DNA of 64,000 nucleotides from Turritopsis dohrnii (taxonomy: Eukaryota; Cnidaria; Hydrozoa; Anthoathecata; Oceaniidae), in assembly GCA_027922465.2 (NCBI GenBank), contig BQMF02000176.1, positions 496,001-560,000 of the forward strand. Reading direction: 5' to 3'. This document shows positions 29,164 through 41,452 of the stretch, piece after piece. The notes below the pieces were generated by a model. The model saw only the letters and a list, made by a program, of their open reading frames with translations. It was not told the origin of the DNA and made no database searches. Each line of letters opens with the position of its first letter. Position 1 is the first letter of the stretch. Position numbers and translations under genes: made by a program.

Positions 29164-30062
29164 TGGCGAGCTTTTCGTGTCATAACTATTTTCGGCACTA
29201 TATCTAGTTTATTAGGTTATCAATTGGTTCGTTCGGCAAAAAGAAAACCATTTTCAATTACATAAACATATATTTTCGGCATTTCTGTGACTTAATTTTT
29301 TGAGAAATGATTTACATAACGTTTTCGGCAATTCTTACAAATTGAATTTTCGGCAAAAGTGCTTTGCGGCCTAGAAATATGCGGGTTACTTAGAATACGG
29401 GACTCAGATAAAAATGGCGGAGGAAGCAGTCAGAAACATTTTACAAAGGTGTGTTGACCAGTTACTGTCTATGGTCGAAGAAATAGGAAATGTCCAGCCT
29501 CCGAATGTAACTGCACCACGCCAAAATGTACCTTCTCCAGCCTCTGAAATGACCAGATTGTTTGGAGTTGGTCGATCTGTAGAGGTAGAAGCAGAACTGG
29601 CTCACCATCATCAACAACAACACCACCACAACAGTCATCCCCCTCGACCTCTAACGTCAGAAACGTAGTAGGTACTTTTCCAGCTGGATGCAGAACGAAA
29701 CAGAGGACTTACCATTACTCTCCACAGATTTTCACGTGGTGCCACCTCATAAGCCATCTTTATATTTGTTCCACGTGGTGCGAGTTAATGTCCCGTCTAT
29801 GCACCTGTATCTCTCCACTTATAATACCCTAGCAGATTTGCTTACTTTGCAGAAAAACGTTTTTAGTATCACTGAAAAAGTATTTGGCAAATCAACAGAA
29901 AATATGATTTTGAAAATTATGGTATAAAAATTGCATTATGATATAGTACAATATTTTCGGCAATGTTTCCAGTTATTTTTGATAAAATAAAAAAATAATA
30001 AAAGTTAGGGAACTGATTATAAACATGATGTCGAAAATAATTATGGCACGAAAGGCTCGCCA
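29164..30062 (+). mobile_element. TIR element with short ORF, TA target
   Basis: About 0.9 kb. The left end TGGCGAGCTTTTCGTGTCAT is repeated inverted at the right end with few differences (TGGCGAGCCTTTCGTGCCAT), and TA lies on both sides. The word TTTTCGGCA recurs inside both ends. An 84-codon frame (29414-29668) lies within. The element splits the intron between the linker exons at 29068 and 30133. It is non-autonomous. The right boundary is good to about one base. Confidence 0.75.
29414..29668 (+). CDS. Hypothetical ORF inside TIR element
   Basis: ATG at 29414, 84 residues: an N-terminal helix (EEAVRNILQRCVDQLLSMVE), a proline-rich middle and a His/Gln-rich end (HHHQQQHHHNS). It resembles the first exon of a transposon-encoded protein cut short by an internal deletion of the parent element. 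No domain recognised. Confidence 0.4.
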   Translation: MAEEAVRNILQRCVDQLLSMVEEIGNVQPPNVTAPRQNVPSPASEMTRLFGVGRSVEVEAELAHHHQQQHHHNSHPPRPLTSET

Positions 30063-30132
30063 TAGTGTCATAGTAAAATAATTACTTGTAAACATTCAGA
30101 TCAGCTCTAAGTATCTGAAAATATTTTTTTAG

Positions 30133-30165
30133 AAATTGCCTGAAAGTCTCTTTAAAGAAACCGAG
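30133..30165 (+). CDS. Micro-exon, linker
   Basis: TTTTTTTAG|AAATTGCC...GAG|GTATGT, 33 nt, phase 0, KLPESLFKETE. Supported by splice sites and phase only. Confidence 0.4.
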
Positions 30166-30928
30166 GTATGTTGACTTTCTTTAAATATTTTCTCTTTTTT
30201 GCATTTTTTTTGATTAGAATTACATTTGTATTCACAAACTAATTCTGTCAACTTGATTGTATATTAATTTTTTTCTGTGTGTTGGTTGTTTTTGAAACTT
30301 GTTAAAAAAACTAAGAAATTGCTTTGTGATCGGAAGTTTTTATTTACTGCTGATTGCTGCAGATTTTATTTTGCAAGCAATGGAGAAAATTATTAATAAT
30401 GCTCATACAATCGCCATACTGAACTAATGGAAAGTTCCTTTCCTACGATCTTAAGTAAATAGGAATTAATCAGGTTATGGAAATAGGCTAACCATGTTAA
30501 TTATTTAAAATGAAGTATTAGTTCCTATTGGAAAATTCAAGTTTTATATTCAAAGCTTGTTCAAGTTAGTGGTGAGGAGAAGGTTATTGTTGCAGATAAA
30601 GTATATATAAAGAATATTCACCAATCAACCAAAAAGGTAAATCTACACAGGATCCACATTACATACAGTTCTCTAGGACTATCAAAGCAGCCTTAAAACA
30701 AAACTTCAATTGTTGAAAGTCTGACAATACTTTCTGAAGCCAAAGAGGTTTCAGCAGAATTAAACAAATTGTATTTCCTGCTCTCTCTATATAAGTCGAT
30801 TCTATCTTATTTATCCATGCATTAACTCTTTTATTTTTTATGAACAAAGTAAATTAGTATTTTTCACAAATCACGATGTTATCATTTTTGAAGTGGATAA
30901 ATTAATTTGTGTTTCTTTTTTGTTTTAG
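30166..30928. other. Intron, no gene seen
   Basis: AT-rich. No coding signal recognised. Confidence 0.4.
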
Positions 30929-30958
30929 GTGACTTCATCAACACCTTTAATAAAGAAG
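30929..30958 (+). CDS. Micro-exon, linker
   Basis: TTTTAG|GTGACTTC...AAG|GTAAGA, 30 nt, phase 0, VTSSTPLIKK. Supported by strong splice sites and by phase agreement with its neighbours. Confidence 0.4.
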
Positions 30959-31131
30959 GTAAGAATTTGAACACTGGTGCAGTGCTGAAATTGTAGAGTA
31001 ACATTCAGTTTTATGATTGACACAAGAATTGTTTTCACGTAAATTTTGTTATGTGCTTGTATCTGCCATGGAAGTTTCTTCATGTCTAGTGCTTTATTAT
31101 CTCATATCTATTTCTTATTATGTTCTGAAAG

Positions 31132-31398
31132 AAGCCTTCGCCAAATGCAGTTGCCAAGAAAATTATAGAAAGTAAAGCAGTTGCGGATTTTGTTGTTGAA
31201 ATTTATAATAAAAGCTCAAATCAAATACTGTCAAAAATCAAACGGAAGCATATTGCAGAAATGTCTCAGACAACTGGGAATTTGGTGCTTTAAAATAGAT
31301 CTCCGGCCAGGCTTACTGTGGATTTTAATGATTTCTTTTTTTAATAGAAATCAATCCATGAATGCTTCAAATCAATACCTACAGATAAAGAGATTGAA
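31132..31398 (+). CDS. Two linker exons
   Basis: The exon from 31132 (TGAAAG|AAGCC) reads KPSPNAVAKKIIESKAVADF, then VVEIYNKSSNQIL, and stays open to TAA at about 31291; its donor is unclear, possibly TTG|GTGCTT. Exon 31348-31398 (TTAATAG|AAA...GAA|GTAAAT) reads KSIHECFKSIPTDKEIE. Both are in phase 0 with the flanking exons. Helical, charged sequence with no family recognised. Confidence 0.4.
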
Positions 31399-32739
31399 GT
31401 AAATATACAGTTTTGTTTGTTCTTTTTATATTTTCCATTCCATATGAGTAGTTAAGAATTTTGTCTTTCATATAGTGTGGGTTTACATTAGTTAATTAGG
31501 CTATTAGTTAAGCTGACAAAAACAGTCAAAAATGAAACCAGCCATCAAGTATCCCATACTTAACCTTCTAAGCACCAATGGCCTTCCATCCCCTTATATT
31601 CTTCTATTTACTGCAAAATATTAAAAAAACCAGAAAAGTTTTTGAGCATTTTATTTGTCCAACAATAACTTTGCCCTAAACAGGCTTGAATGTCTTTGAA
31701 ATTTGGAGTTGCAGAGAGTGCAATTTCCAAATAATCAGCTTTACAGGATAATGTCACTCAATTTGTCTCTCTCCCTTATAATGCCTTGCATTTAGAAAGT
31801 TTATTTAAAAAAAATGAATATCACTACTGTGACATTGTGTCATACTATAAGTAACTTCATTATGGTCGAAATAATGTGCAAGTTTGCCTGTTCATTGATA
31901 CCTTTATTTGTATACAGCATTGGAAACATATTGTTGCAATTGGAAAATGGTATTAAACTAGCAACTGTTTCATATTAAAATGGTTGTCAAATGAAGTGAA
32001 CACATTATTGGTCTCGTGGAGAATATCTCATAGAAAATTGCTGAAAAGATTTTGTAGATGAGAATTTCTTGGGTGCCTGTTTGTTTTATTTTTTTATTTT
32101 TTAACTTACAATTCAATTTATTGACCAATCAAATCAAAGTATACAAATTGATTAACATATATAATATTGTTTTCCTACTTTATCTTGAAATATTTAATTG
32201 ATAAGCAAAACTTCATTGATAACATGATTCATATCTGTTTCAAGTGCCATACCATGTGATGTATACATTGTTTTGCTTCCTTGGCAAACTCCGATTGATT
32301 TGATGAGTGAAAAGCTAATTTTTCACGCTAGCCTTAATGAAGCAATGAATTATTTGATTTGAGTTATTAATGGAAAATCAAAAAAGTTGTACTATCCTGA
32401 GTTAAACCCTAATAAAAGTTTGCCTATCTGGTGTGATACAACATTGTAAACAAAAAACATTTTGAGTGAAATGAACCAATCATTGTCTTAAAATATGTAA
32501 AGTTTATTTTAAATTTCACTCCAAGAACTTATGTAACAATGAAGAATTACGAATAATTCACACAACAAAACAGATCTCTGACTCATTGTTGCTAGTCCAT
32601 ACAAATGTATTAGCATATGCCTGACAATTTTGTTTAAACTAATCTTTTTTATATAATTCAACATTGGTTAAAGGTGTCATCCAGTTTATTAAGCATGGTC
32701 TTAATATCTAACTATGCTTGGTTTTATGTTTTGCTTTAG
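31399..32739. other. Intron, no gene seen
   Basis: AT-rich. No element ends or coding signal recognised. Confidence 0.4.
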
Positions 32740-32811
32740 TTTGAAATTTCCCAAAGAACTATCAGTGAAAATGGGATTGAAAGTATTGAAATTGAGCCTG
32801 AGATATCCAAT
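32740..32811 (+). CDS. Linker exon
   Basis: TGCTTTAG|TTT...AAT|GTATGT, 72 nt, phase 0. Reads FEISQRTISENGIESIEIEP plus EISN. Acidic linker. Confidence 0.45.
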
Positions 32812-32844
32812 GTATGTAATTTTTGTTGGAGTTTATAGATTGTG

Positions 32845-33440
32845 AAGCTTGGTTTCCAATAAAGAAATTTTATCGTGCGATCGTCGTACTACAGTCGTAC
32901 TACAGTCCCACGATGTAATGGAAACACTTGTCGTGCAACATGTGGAAGATCGTGCAACATTTTTTGATGTCGCACAACAATGTCGTAGAGATAGAAAAAA
33001 TCTCCACGACAGTCGTGCTACAGTTGCCATAGCAAGTGCTCAAATATAATGGTTGACATTCGCAGATATTGATAAAAAAACAACAACTCACGACCATGAA
33101 AATGAGTTCAGATACTCAAAAAGGTGGTATGCTTCTGTTACTGAACGACTTTTAAACAGCCTGCAACCCAGGAAGAGTGCTTTCTCTTTCTCTGCATATT
33201 TCTTCTACGTTTTAAGAAGCTCAATAACGTTGCACAAAGGGAAAGCTGATAAGTTAACAACAAACACTTGTCCAATTTGAAATAATATTTTGAATTTCTC
33301 GCCGATCATTTGTAAACAAACCATGCGAAATCGTGTAATGGAAACAAGGCTGTCGTGCAACAAAAAGTCTTGCGACAAGTCGCACAACATTTGTTGCGCG
33401 ACGATCGCACGATAATTTTTTGTTATTGGAAACCAAGCTT
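32845..33440. mobile_element. Hairpin MITE
   Basis: A 596-bp element. AAGCTTGGTTTCCAATAA at the left is repeated inverted at the right, and inside both ends lies ATCGTGCGATCGTCG. Many CGTCGT/TCGTGC words recur, some in inverted orientation. The open frames on both strands are by-products of this symmetry. The target duplication is not clear. It lies in the intron before the recombinase exon. Confidence 0.75.
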
Positions 33441-35611
33441 AAGTATTGTTAGGGGAGTGCAAATAATTAATAAAACATTAGCTTCAAAAACAATGTAAGT
33501 CGTTTTACAATTTTTGAACTTCAGATTTGATCATTAATTCATATTTCATTACTTGTAACATTTTTATTCGAACATTGCTCATGGATTTGACACAAAAACT
33601 TTACTGGCTTTCTGGGTAAAGCAAGAAAGACATTACAACCATCCATGTTTTCCTTCATATTTGTACTGTCCAAACCCCACCACATTTTCCTGCATTTTGT
33701 ACAGGTTATATGAAGTTGGCAAAAAAGAATTACAAGAACTTTTATTTTATTTTTATGTGGATATTTCGCCTTTCCACTAGTAGGCATTCTCAACACATAT
33801 GTTAAAGTATTTTATAAGTTTTGACATATAAGCATTTGTAAAAAGAAAAATGTAACAACACAATACAAAAAATTGCCATGAAATTGTTGGCTCACCTTAA
33901 CCTGTTTATATGAAGTTATAACGAATCAGTTGATGTTTGCATTTTCAAGAAATGTGTAAAGATGTGCATACTTTGTTTTGTAGTTGTTCCTTTTGAAAAT
34001 ACCTTAATTACCTCTTACAACAGATGCTTTTGATTTGTGATATATTTTTATTACTGTCAGCAAAAAGCAATTTTGAAGCACAAACTTCTGAAATCTAAAA
34101 CTTAAAATAAAATGATTTGAAAAAACTGATAATTTGAAACATGAATTTTTGGGGTTTTTTTGTTTCTCTCAGTTTTTCTTATCAGCTTTTTCTTTTGTTC
34201 TCTATTGTTTTAATATAATTTTTGATGTGGTAACTATATTTTGAGCATGAGAGAAAGCTAGAGACTACTATACAATACTTTTTCCAAGCATGAAAAACTA
34301 GGAAGAACAAAAGATTTTATCCAAACAGGCAGGAAAAAATGAGAAGAAATCAAGACTCCACCTGAATAGGCCTATCACGTCCAGTTTTGTGTTTTTCCTT
34401 CCTTTTCTTCTTTTTCAATACAGGGAATATTACAGCAGAAGGAACTTTGGCTACTTCATAACTCATGATTGAGTGAAGTGTTTTCAATTTTGTTTCACTT
34501 ATTTCCTAATTTATAAACAGCTGCACTTCATCTTTGACCAACCTTTTAAAATGATGGTTTAAAATGATCATGTATTGCAGTTTTTAGAGATTTTTGTTTT
34601 TATGTTTATAGTAGTTAAAGTTAAAAACAACTTCAAGATACCCTTAGATTCCTGCTGCAGTCGTTAAAGTTGCAATTTAGTCAATAATTTAGAGTCTCTG
34701 CAAAACCCCCTCAACAAAACTATAAATATTGCAAGAATGGACAGAATTTTATCAGTCCATCAAAACATTTGAAGCTTTCTCACTTATTCATAAACAAAAC
34801 TGAATATTTCACTCTGGAAGTAGGATCCTAGTTTAAAACTTTCAATTTGAAGTGTGATTTTGAAATAACTGTACCTTGTGACTGTGATGTTACTAAAGTT
34901 GTAATAACTGATCACTTTTTTGATATTTGCTTTTTGTTTCCTTTTTTCGAAAAACGCAGGAGTATTGTTTTCCTTTTTCAAAATGAATTTTGAAATAAAT
35001 AATTTATCTATGGTTAGAGCTTCTGCATGTTTATTCATTTAATATTCATGCTAAAGTTTCTGGTGTGTCTTAAATTCTAATTATACTGGGTAATGTAGAC
35101 TAAAAAAGCATTAACTCATTAACATTTGTAAAATTGCCTTCGATAACATCTGTCAAAGTTTTGTGATTCAGTGCTAGTAAAGTTATTATTGCCTGTTTCC
35201 AAATGCTTAAATTATACTGAAAAGTCTCCTCAATGTTAGTCTATTGTGGGGGAATTCCGAGCAGGAACTACTAGTTATTAATTGATTCACAGTTTTGCTT
35301 TATTTGTAAGTGAATCTTAGAAGTTGATACTTATTACAGACAGACAGCCTTATGCCTGTTAATGCTCTAATAGTGAATTATGCTACCATTTCCTTTAGAA
35401 ATAAAATGAATTTTATTTTCACAAGTATTGTTATAAAAAAATTTACGATCTTTCATTTTTTGCAAATGGGTATCACATATTTCTTTAAACCTTAAGTTCA
35501 GTGCACATAAAATTCTAATCTGTTTTGCTCAAGTATTTACAAGTCACTTTTAGTATGGCTGTTACTTTGTTATTAATGCTATTTTTACATAAACAAGATT
35601 GTCTTTTTTAG
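33441..35611. other. Long intron, no gene seen
   Basis: About 2.2 kb of AT-rich sequence. Minus-strand frames at 33539-33796 and 34784-35038 have no motif or splice support. Confidence 0.4.
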
Positions 35612-37513
35612 GATGATGGAGATGATGACAGTAAAGATAAGAACTATGTCCCAAGCTTCTCTGATGAGGAAGAAGGATCTGAGCATGAAGAATCTGATCA
35701 TGAAGAAGAACTAACTCAAAAAAGAAAAAGAATTGAAGAATTATATGAAGAACTGTGTTTTAAAAAGCCAAGATTTGATGTTATATCCAGTGTCAGCTCA
35801 ACACATGAAGAAGAAGTAAAAATCTTTGTAAAATGTTCTAATGCTAAAGACAAGAAGCGTGTGTGCAAAGCCATATTTAAAGATTGCTAGGCATTATGAA
35901 GATAAGCACAAGTTTGAGGCGGAAGTTCTTAGATTGGCCAACTTAAAAGTTCAACCTAGTGATTCAGCAGAAACCAAACAAATTAAGGAACGAGCAAGGA
36001 AAGACATTTGTGACTCAATGCGGCGTAAAGGTGATTTCAACCACAACATGACTGTACTACAACAGGGGTATGAAGAGCTAACTGTAAAGGGTTGTCCTCC
36101 CAATGAAACATCATATAAAGACTTTCTTCCCTGTGAACACTGTCTAGATTTCTATTATCAAAAAGATCTACATCTTCATATGAAGCACTGCAAACACAGA
36201 AAAACTCCTTGTACCTCTTTTCGTGTTCAAAGTAGTGTTGCCATGTTATTGCCTGTCCATTCCAATGTTTCACCTGATCTGAAAAAGATATTTGGTAGAA
36301 TGAAGGTTGATGACATTTCCATGTGTTTAAAAATTGACAGTGTGATCATCAAGTATGGTAATGTTTTATGTAGAAAACATTATGACAATGATGATCAGAC
36401 CTATTACATATCCAATAAGTTAAGAGAACTTGGACGTTTATTATTACACATGCGTGCCCTGAAATTGGTCCATAACTTTGAAGATATTATCAATACCAAA
36501 CTGTTTCCAGATGTAGTGAAAGGTGTATCTAAGTTGTGTGGTTGGGATGAAGAGTCGAGAACTATTGAAACACTGTCCCTTGGTATTAAACTTGGACAGT
36601 TATTGAATAAAGTTTCATATATGCTGAAAGGTGAAGCCATCATTAGTGGAGATTTGAACAAACGAAAACAGGCTGATGACTTTTCCTTGCTAATACAAAT
36701 GCGATAGAATGATGAAATTGCTAAATTGAGTCGGAATGAATTAGAAACAAGAAAGTGGAATAAACCCCAGTTGTTACCATTGACTGAAGACTTGCAGGGT
36801 ATAAAAAAAGCATTTAGTTTCAGTGAGAAAAGAGTCAATAGCTGACCTGGCCACTGATAATGCTAACGTTGCAGCATATAGAAATTTGTGTTCGTCTACA
36901 CTGGTTTTACTTTTACTTCTGAACTGGGGAGGCATCTAAGTTACAAATGAAGCACATAGATGAACTACAGGATGGTGTAATGAATGATGAAATAAAAAAG
37001 TCACTTTCCAAGTTTGAACTTGAGTTATGCAAAAGCTACAAGAGGATAGAAGTCTGAGGAAAGCGTGGTCGAAAAGTACCTATGTTATTGCCAAAAGATT
37101 TAGAATTGGCCTGTCGCTTGATCATAAAATTAAGAGATCCTATTGGTGTCAATCTAAACAATAAATATGTTTTTGCTATACTAACTGCAAACTCATTGAA
37201 TTTTGTAAGAGGAAATGATGCTTTACGAAAGCATGCCAACCTTTGTCCACTAAAGTGTCCTCAAGCTATAACATCAACCAAGCTGCGGAAGCATATTGCC
37301 ACACTCTGTCAGTTAATGAATTTAGAGGAGAGAGAATTGGAAATGTTAGCAGGTTTCCTTGGCCATGATCTTCAAATACATAGAGACTGTTACCGTCTAC
37401 CAGAGGATACCTTGCAAATTGCCAAGTGTGGGAAGATCTTAATGATGATGGATCAGGATAGAATTGTGGAGTTTGCTGGAAAGAAATTGAATTACATAGA
37501 ATTCAATGTGTCT
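35612..37513 (+). pseudogene. Zinc finger / tyrosine-recombinase-like gene, copy B
   Basis: The exon opens TTTTTAG|GAT with an acidic stretch (DDGDDDSKDKNYVPSFSDEE) and a basic RKRIEELYEEL segment. A one-base shift near 35860 falls inside the first finger (CAKPYLKIARHYEDKHK continues in the next frame). A C2HC finger follows (CEHCLDFYYQKDLHLHMKHC), then a helical region. Next come a TAG at 36705, a shift near 36815, another near 36930 and a TGA at 37056. The last part is intact: GKRGRKVPMLLPKDL, STKLRKHIATL, and LGHDLQIHRDCYRLP with the His codon at 37364 and the Tyr codon at 37391, nine residues apart. The exon ends at a GTAAGT donor. The usual HxxR His is replaced by Thr. The many lesions make it a pseudogene. 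Confidence 0.82.
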
Positions 37514-39531
37514 TGTAAGTATCATTTTTAGTTCACTTTATCTGCCTAAGAGCAGCTGGGTCGTGGTTTCCCAGTAAATAGAGAGCAAAAGAATACAATA
37601 AGCCAACAATTATTATCCTTGAAGAAAAATTTCCAATGACATGCTATGCAACATACTATTATTTTCCACTAAATTCGTAACTGTGTGCGTGAATGCGTAT
37701 CCATATCAAACCAAAAGAATGTTACTTTTGTTGGCAAAATAATTAATGCAATGTAAGCCTATCAATACAATGTACTTTTGAGTTATATTGCCATTAAAAA
37801 TATTCCCCTATATTATTTCAAATGTCGAAATTTTACCAAACCGTACTCCCGCCTCGTTTTGATGTGTAAATTTGATGAAAATTACAAAATTGGCCCATAG
37901 CAACTTTCATGTATGAAGAGCTTATTATTAAGTATATAACTAGCATATCAAAATATAAATAGTCAAAATGTGGTTGGGTTTGATAGTCTGATAGTGTTTT
38001 TTTAAAGAATTAGATAATGTGAACGTGAGATGGAGATGGAAAAGAGAAGGAATAACAAAATAAAATTAAATACTTTATGAATCAATAATTTTCAGTTCTT
38101 TCATACATAAGTACAGATTCAAACAATTTTGACACTCACAGTTGTAAAAGTATCCTGCATAAATAGTAGATATACTCAAATATTATCAAATAAAGAAGAC
38201 TAGGAAGTTGAAACCAACAAGAAATACAACAGGCATATTTCAAACTTTTTACAAAAATGTTTACATTAACCCAGAGATGACAATCAACATTCAGTTAATT
38301 GAAACTTTATAAGTCAAAGAAAATTCAATTTAAAACATGCTTTAATGTGTCGCTCCTTTCAAATGAATTATCACTGAAGATATCTTTGAATGAATGCTTC
38401 CGGAGTATCATTTTTTAACACATGGCTGTTAATGTTCAACACTTCACTTTGACATTAGTTACTCCTATCTTTGGTTCAGCCCTTCCATTTCAAGTGTACG
38501 AGATGTCCAGCAATTAAACATTTCCTCTTCATTCTTACATTGATTATGTGATATATATACACCTGAAATAGTAAAACAACATATTAATTAATAAGAGCAT
38601 AACATTTCCCATTCACAAAATGATAGTAATAAGTTATTAATGTGATTTTTCCTAAGTAAAATCATTTTATGTAATGTTATAATTATTAGAATGAACTCAA
38701 GTAGTAACACAAAGGCGTACAGTTATAGAAAAACCAATTTATTGATTTACTTTTCAGTATGTAATTCATTTAAAGAATTTTGAAAATTACATTATCATTA
38801 GACAAAATCTTGTTATAAAGTTTCACCTGCCCAAATGTTATAAATTCTAACATTACAATGTAGTTGCTGTATATTGAATAGCAAATCAGACAATAATTTT
38901 CTGCATTACAGGTTGGTAGTGTTGCTTACAGTTTTTATTGTAAAGCAGTTCAATTTGATAATAACAACTATACAACAGTGTTTTACAACCTGAAGATGTA
39001 AGAGATACTTACGAAAAGTTTCATAAAATAAATTAATAACTGAATGTTCATGTTTTTATGATTTAAAAATTTATGGCAAATAAGATACCTAATAGATTGA
39101 TTATTTACCCAAAGTGACACAGATTTTACCCTTTCAAATTCCATTATGATGTATGCTGTTGATTTTTGCTGAGTGGATTACATTAGAAATAATCAAGGTC
39201 AATTTTTTTTCTGTATATATATCCTGCTACCCCAAACAGAGGGTAAAGCCTAATACGCTACATTTCCAACTAGCCTTAAGAATTCAAAATCTGTAAGAAC
39301 CGATTAACAAAATTTTGTGGTGTAAAAGTGGTCTCACTGCATGCATGCAGCAAATGATTTGTGTTGACTAGTTTGGTCTGTTGTGTGGAAATAAACTCTT
39401 TCTTCTGCCAGTGGTTCAAAAAACACAATAGGCTAAATAAAAATAGCTGAAACGAAGAAGCAAAAGGAATGGATAAGAAACACGTATGGATCGTATGGAT
39501 ATTCCTACTAGCACACAACACAGCTGTTAAG
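37514..39531. other. Intron, no gene seen
   Basis: About 2 kb of AT-rich DNA. The frame at 39276-39521 has no support. Confidence 0.4.
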
Positions 39532-41452
39532 GTGGTTCACCTATAAAAAAGTCGGAATTTTTGAAAATTTTGAAAATTTTGTATTTTACTGTTTCAAGAT
39601 GCAAATTTATCGCTGAATTCAATACTGAAAACCGTATTTTAAAAAATTAAGACGAGATATCAAAGCTTTAGTACAGTTGGGTGTAATAAACATGCCTAGC
39701 AACGGCCCCTAGCAACGTGGTTTCCTTTCTTGTTTATGGCTTTTTAGCTCATTTTTTGAATTATGGTCCACTTTGGAAAAGAAGAGAATTTTAGTATGAT
39801 GTCCAAGAGAGTGTAGTGCCGTAAATTTGGAAACAAACTTTCATTTCTCACATGGTAGAAGGGAGAAGTCAAAGCATGAGTTTGGTTGTGGTTTTCACTG
39901 TCATTGATTGAATTTTGTTTATCTATACAGTTTTATTCGATTTTAATATGATATGTGGTTGTAATTTTGTTATCTTTCAGCTAGAATATAGATATGGGAA
40001 ATAAAAAAAACCATTGTAGAAAATCAAAACGAGTATTCTGTGGAAAAAAATATAAAAAAGTGGATCTTGTGGCTGCAAAATCACCTGGTACAGCAGAAGG
40101 ATCTCCTCAAAAAAAATCATGCACTGCTAAGAAACTTAGTCTGCATAAATTAGATAAACCTGTTTCAGATGACTTTAATTTAATAGTTACTTTTTCAGTA
40201 CTGAAAAAGATGCTTATTGAAGTTGGTAGCTGGCCAGATTGCAGTTGTGGACTCATGGTCAAAACTGACAACTCCAAGCGTAGAGGGTTTGCGCACAACC
40301 TTATTCTTCGATGCACTTCATGCTCATATCAATTTTCAACTTACACAAGTAAGACTGTTACAAAAGTAACAAAGAAACAGAGCAGAAACTCTTATGATAT
40401 AAATTTGAGAATGATTTTGGCATTTCGTGAAATTGGGAAAGGTCATGAGCCGTTAAAAACATTTTCACGTATTACAAATATGAGCTGCATCAGTGCATCT
40501 TCTTTCCAGAATAACATTGAATTAATTCAAGAAGCTTATAAATCTGCATTCTATGAATAATGAATAATGTAATTTGGTCCAAATGCCCAAAAAACATTTA
40601 TGTTAAGAGAGACACTTTGGAAATGGGAGTTCATTCTGCTGTATTAAGTTTTAATGAGGGTGAATCTGGTTTGAAGCGTGTTTTTGAACACTTGAATTTG
40701 GAATTTGACTCAATTACCATAACTGGTTCAGCAAGAAAAGATAAAGACGCATTAGCAATATGGAGAATAAAGGACAAACAGCTGTAAAGAAAAGAAGAGT
40801 ACAACTAAGAGGAATTGCAAAAGGCTGGATAGATAAAGAGCAAGAACAGGAAGCAGAAAAATCCTACAATTCTGCCAGTTTTTGAGCCTATTCTATATTA
40901 TTTTCCATAAAACAATGATTTTTTAACTTTGTCATTTTTCGGAAACATGTTCTTACTTGAAACAAGATATTTTGAAAACCGCTTAAGCTATCAGCTTCAA
41001 ATTTTCAGCATTTGTAGTAATCATATAGATCAAGAGAATGAAGTAAAATCAGGTCAATAATAGCTACAGTTGCTGAATGTTAAAGTTTTGAAAAATGTTT
41101 CTCCTTGCTGACCCCCCGAAAGATGATTTAGATGGTACAAAATATAAAAAATTCAGCTTTTAACTGTAGTACTGAACTTGAATTTACTTCAGTAGCTAGG
41201 TAATACATATGAGATTGTTTTGACCAAGTTTCAGCTATATTGACGATTTTTACTTGTAATTATCATGTTACATTTGTTTTCATATTTTTCACTGTTTTTT
41301 GGCATGTTTTGTTCTTTTTCCATGAAAATTTTCAAAATTATAAAGAAAATAGATGATCTGGTGTAAAATTTTGAGTATTGGCCTTATTTGACGTATCATT
41401 ATGGAAAAAAAATGTTACTTTTCACAAATAAAATTTTTTATAGGTGCAGCAC
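39532..41452 (+). mobile_element. Mutator-like TIR element, internally deleted
   Basis: 1,921 bp. The terminal inverted repeat GTGGTTCACCTATAAAAAA (left) against GTGCTGCACCTATAAAAAA (right, inverted) has two mismatches in 19. It contains one broken transposase gene. No 8-11 bp target duplication is evident, so the insertion may be old or the true ends may lie slightly elsewhere. Confidence 0.65.
39994..40885 (+). pseudogene. Mutator-like transposase, internally deleted
   Basis: The ATG at 39994 opens 188 codons: a basic start, then SWPDCSCGLMVKTD, GFAHNLILRCTSCSYQFSTY (Cys pairs), YDINLRMILAFREIGKGH and a helical end. This is the N-terminal half of the Mutator-like transposase domain found in animals. 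After the TAA at 40558 another frame restarts with IWSKCPKNIYVKRDTLEM and FNEGESGLKRVFEHL, the C-terminal segment of the same proteins. A further shift near 40750 leads to KKRRVQLRGIAKGWIDKEQE and the final SYNSASF, stopping at 40885. The catalytic middle between the two halves is missing, so the copy cannot be active. Confidence 0.75.

Noticed and set aside
32833..33280. ORFs on both strands of the hairpin MITE
   Set aside because: Products of inverted-repeat symmetry; no domain.
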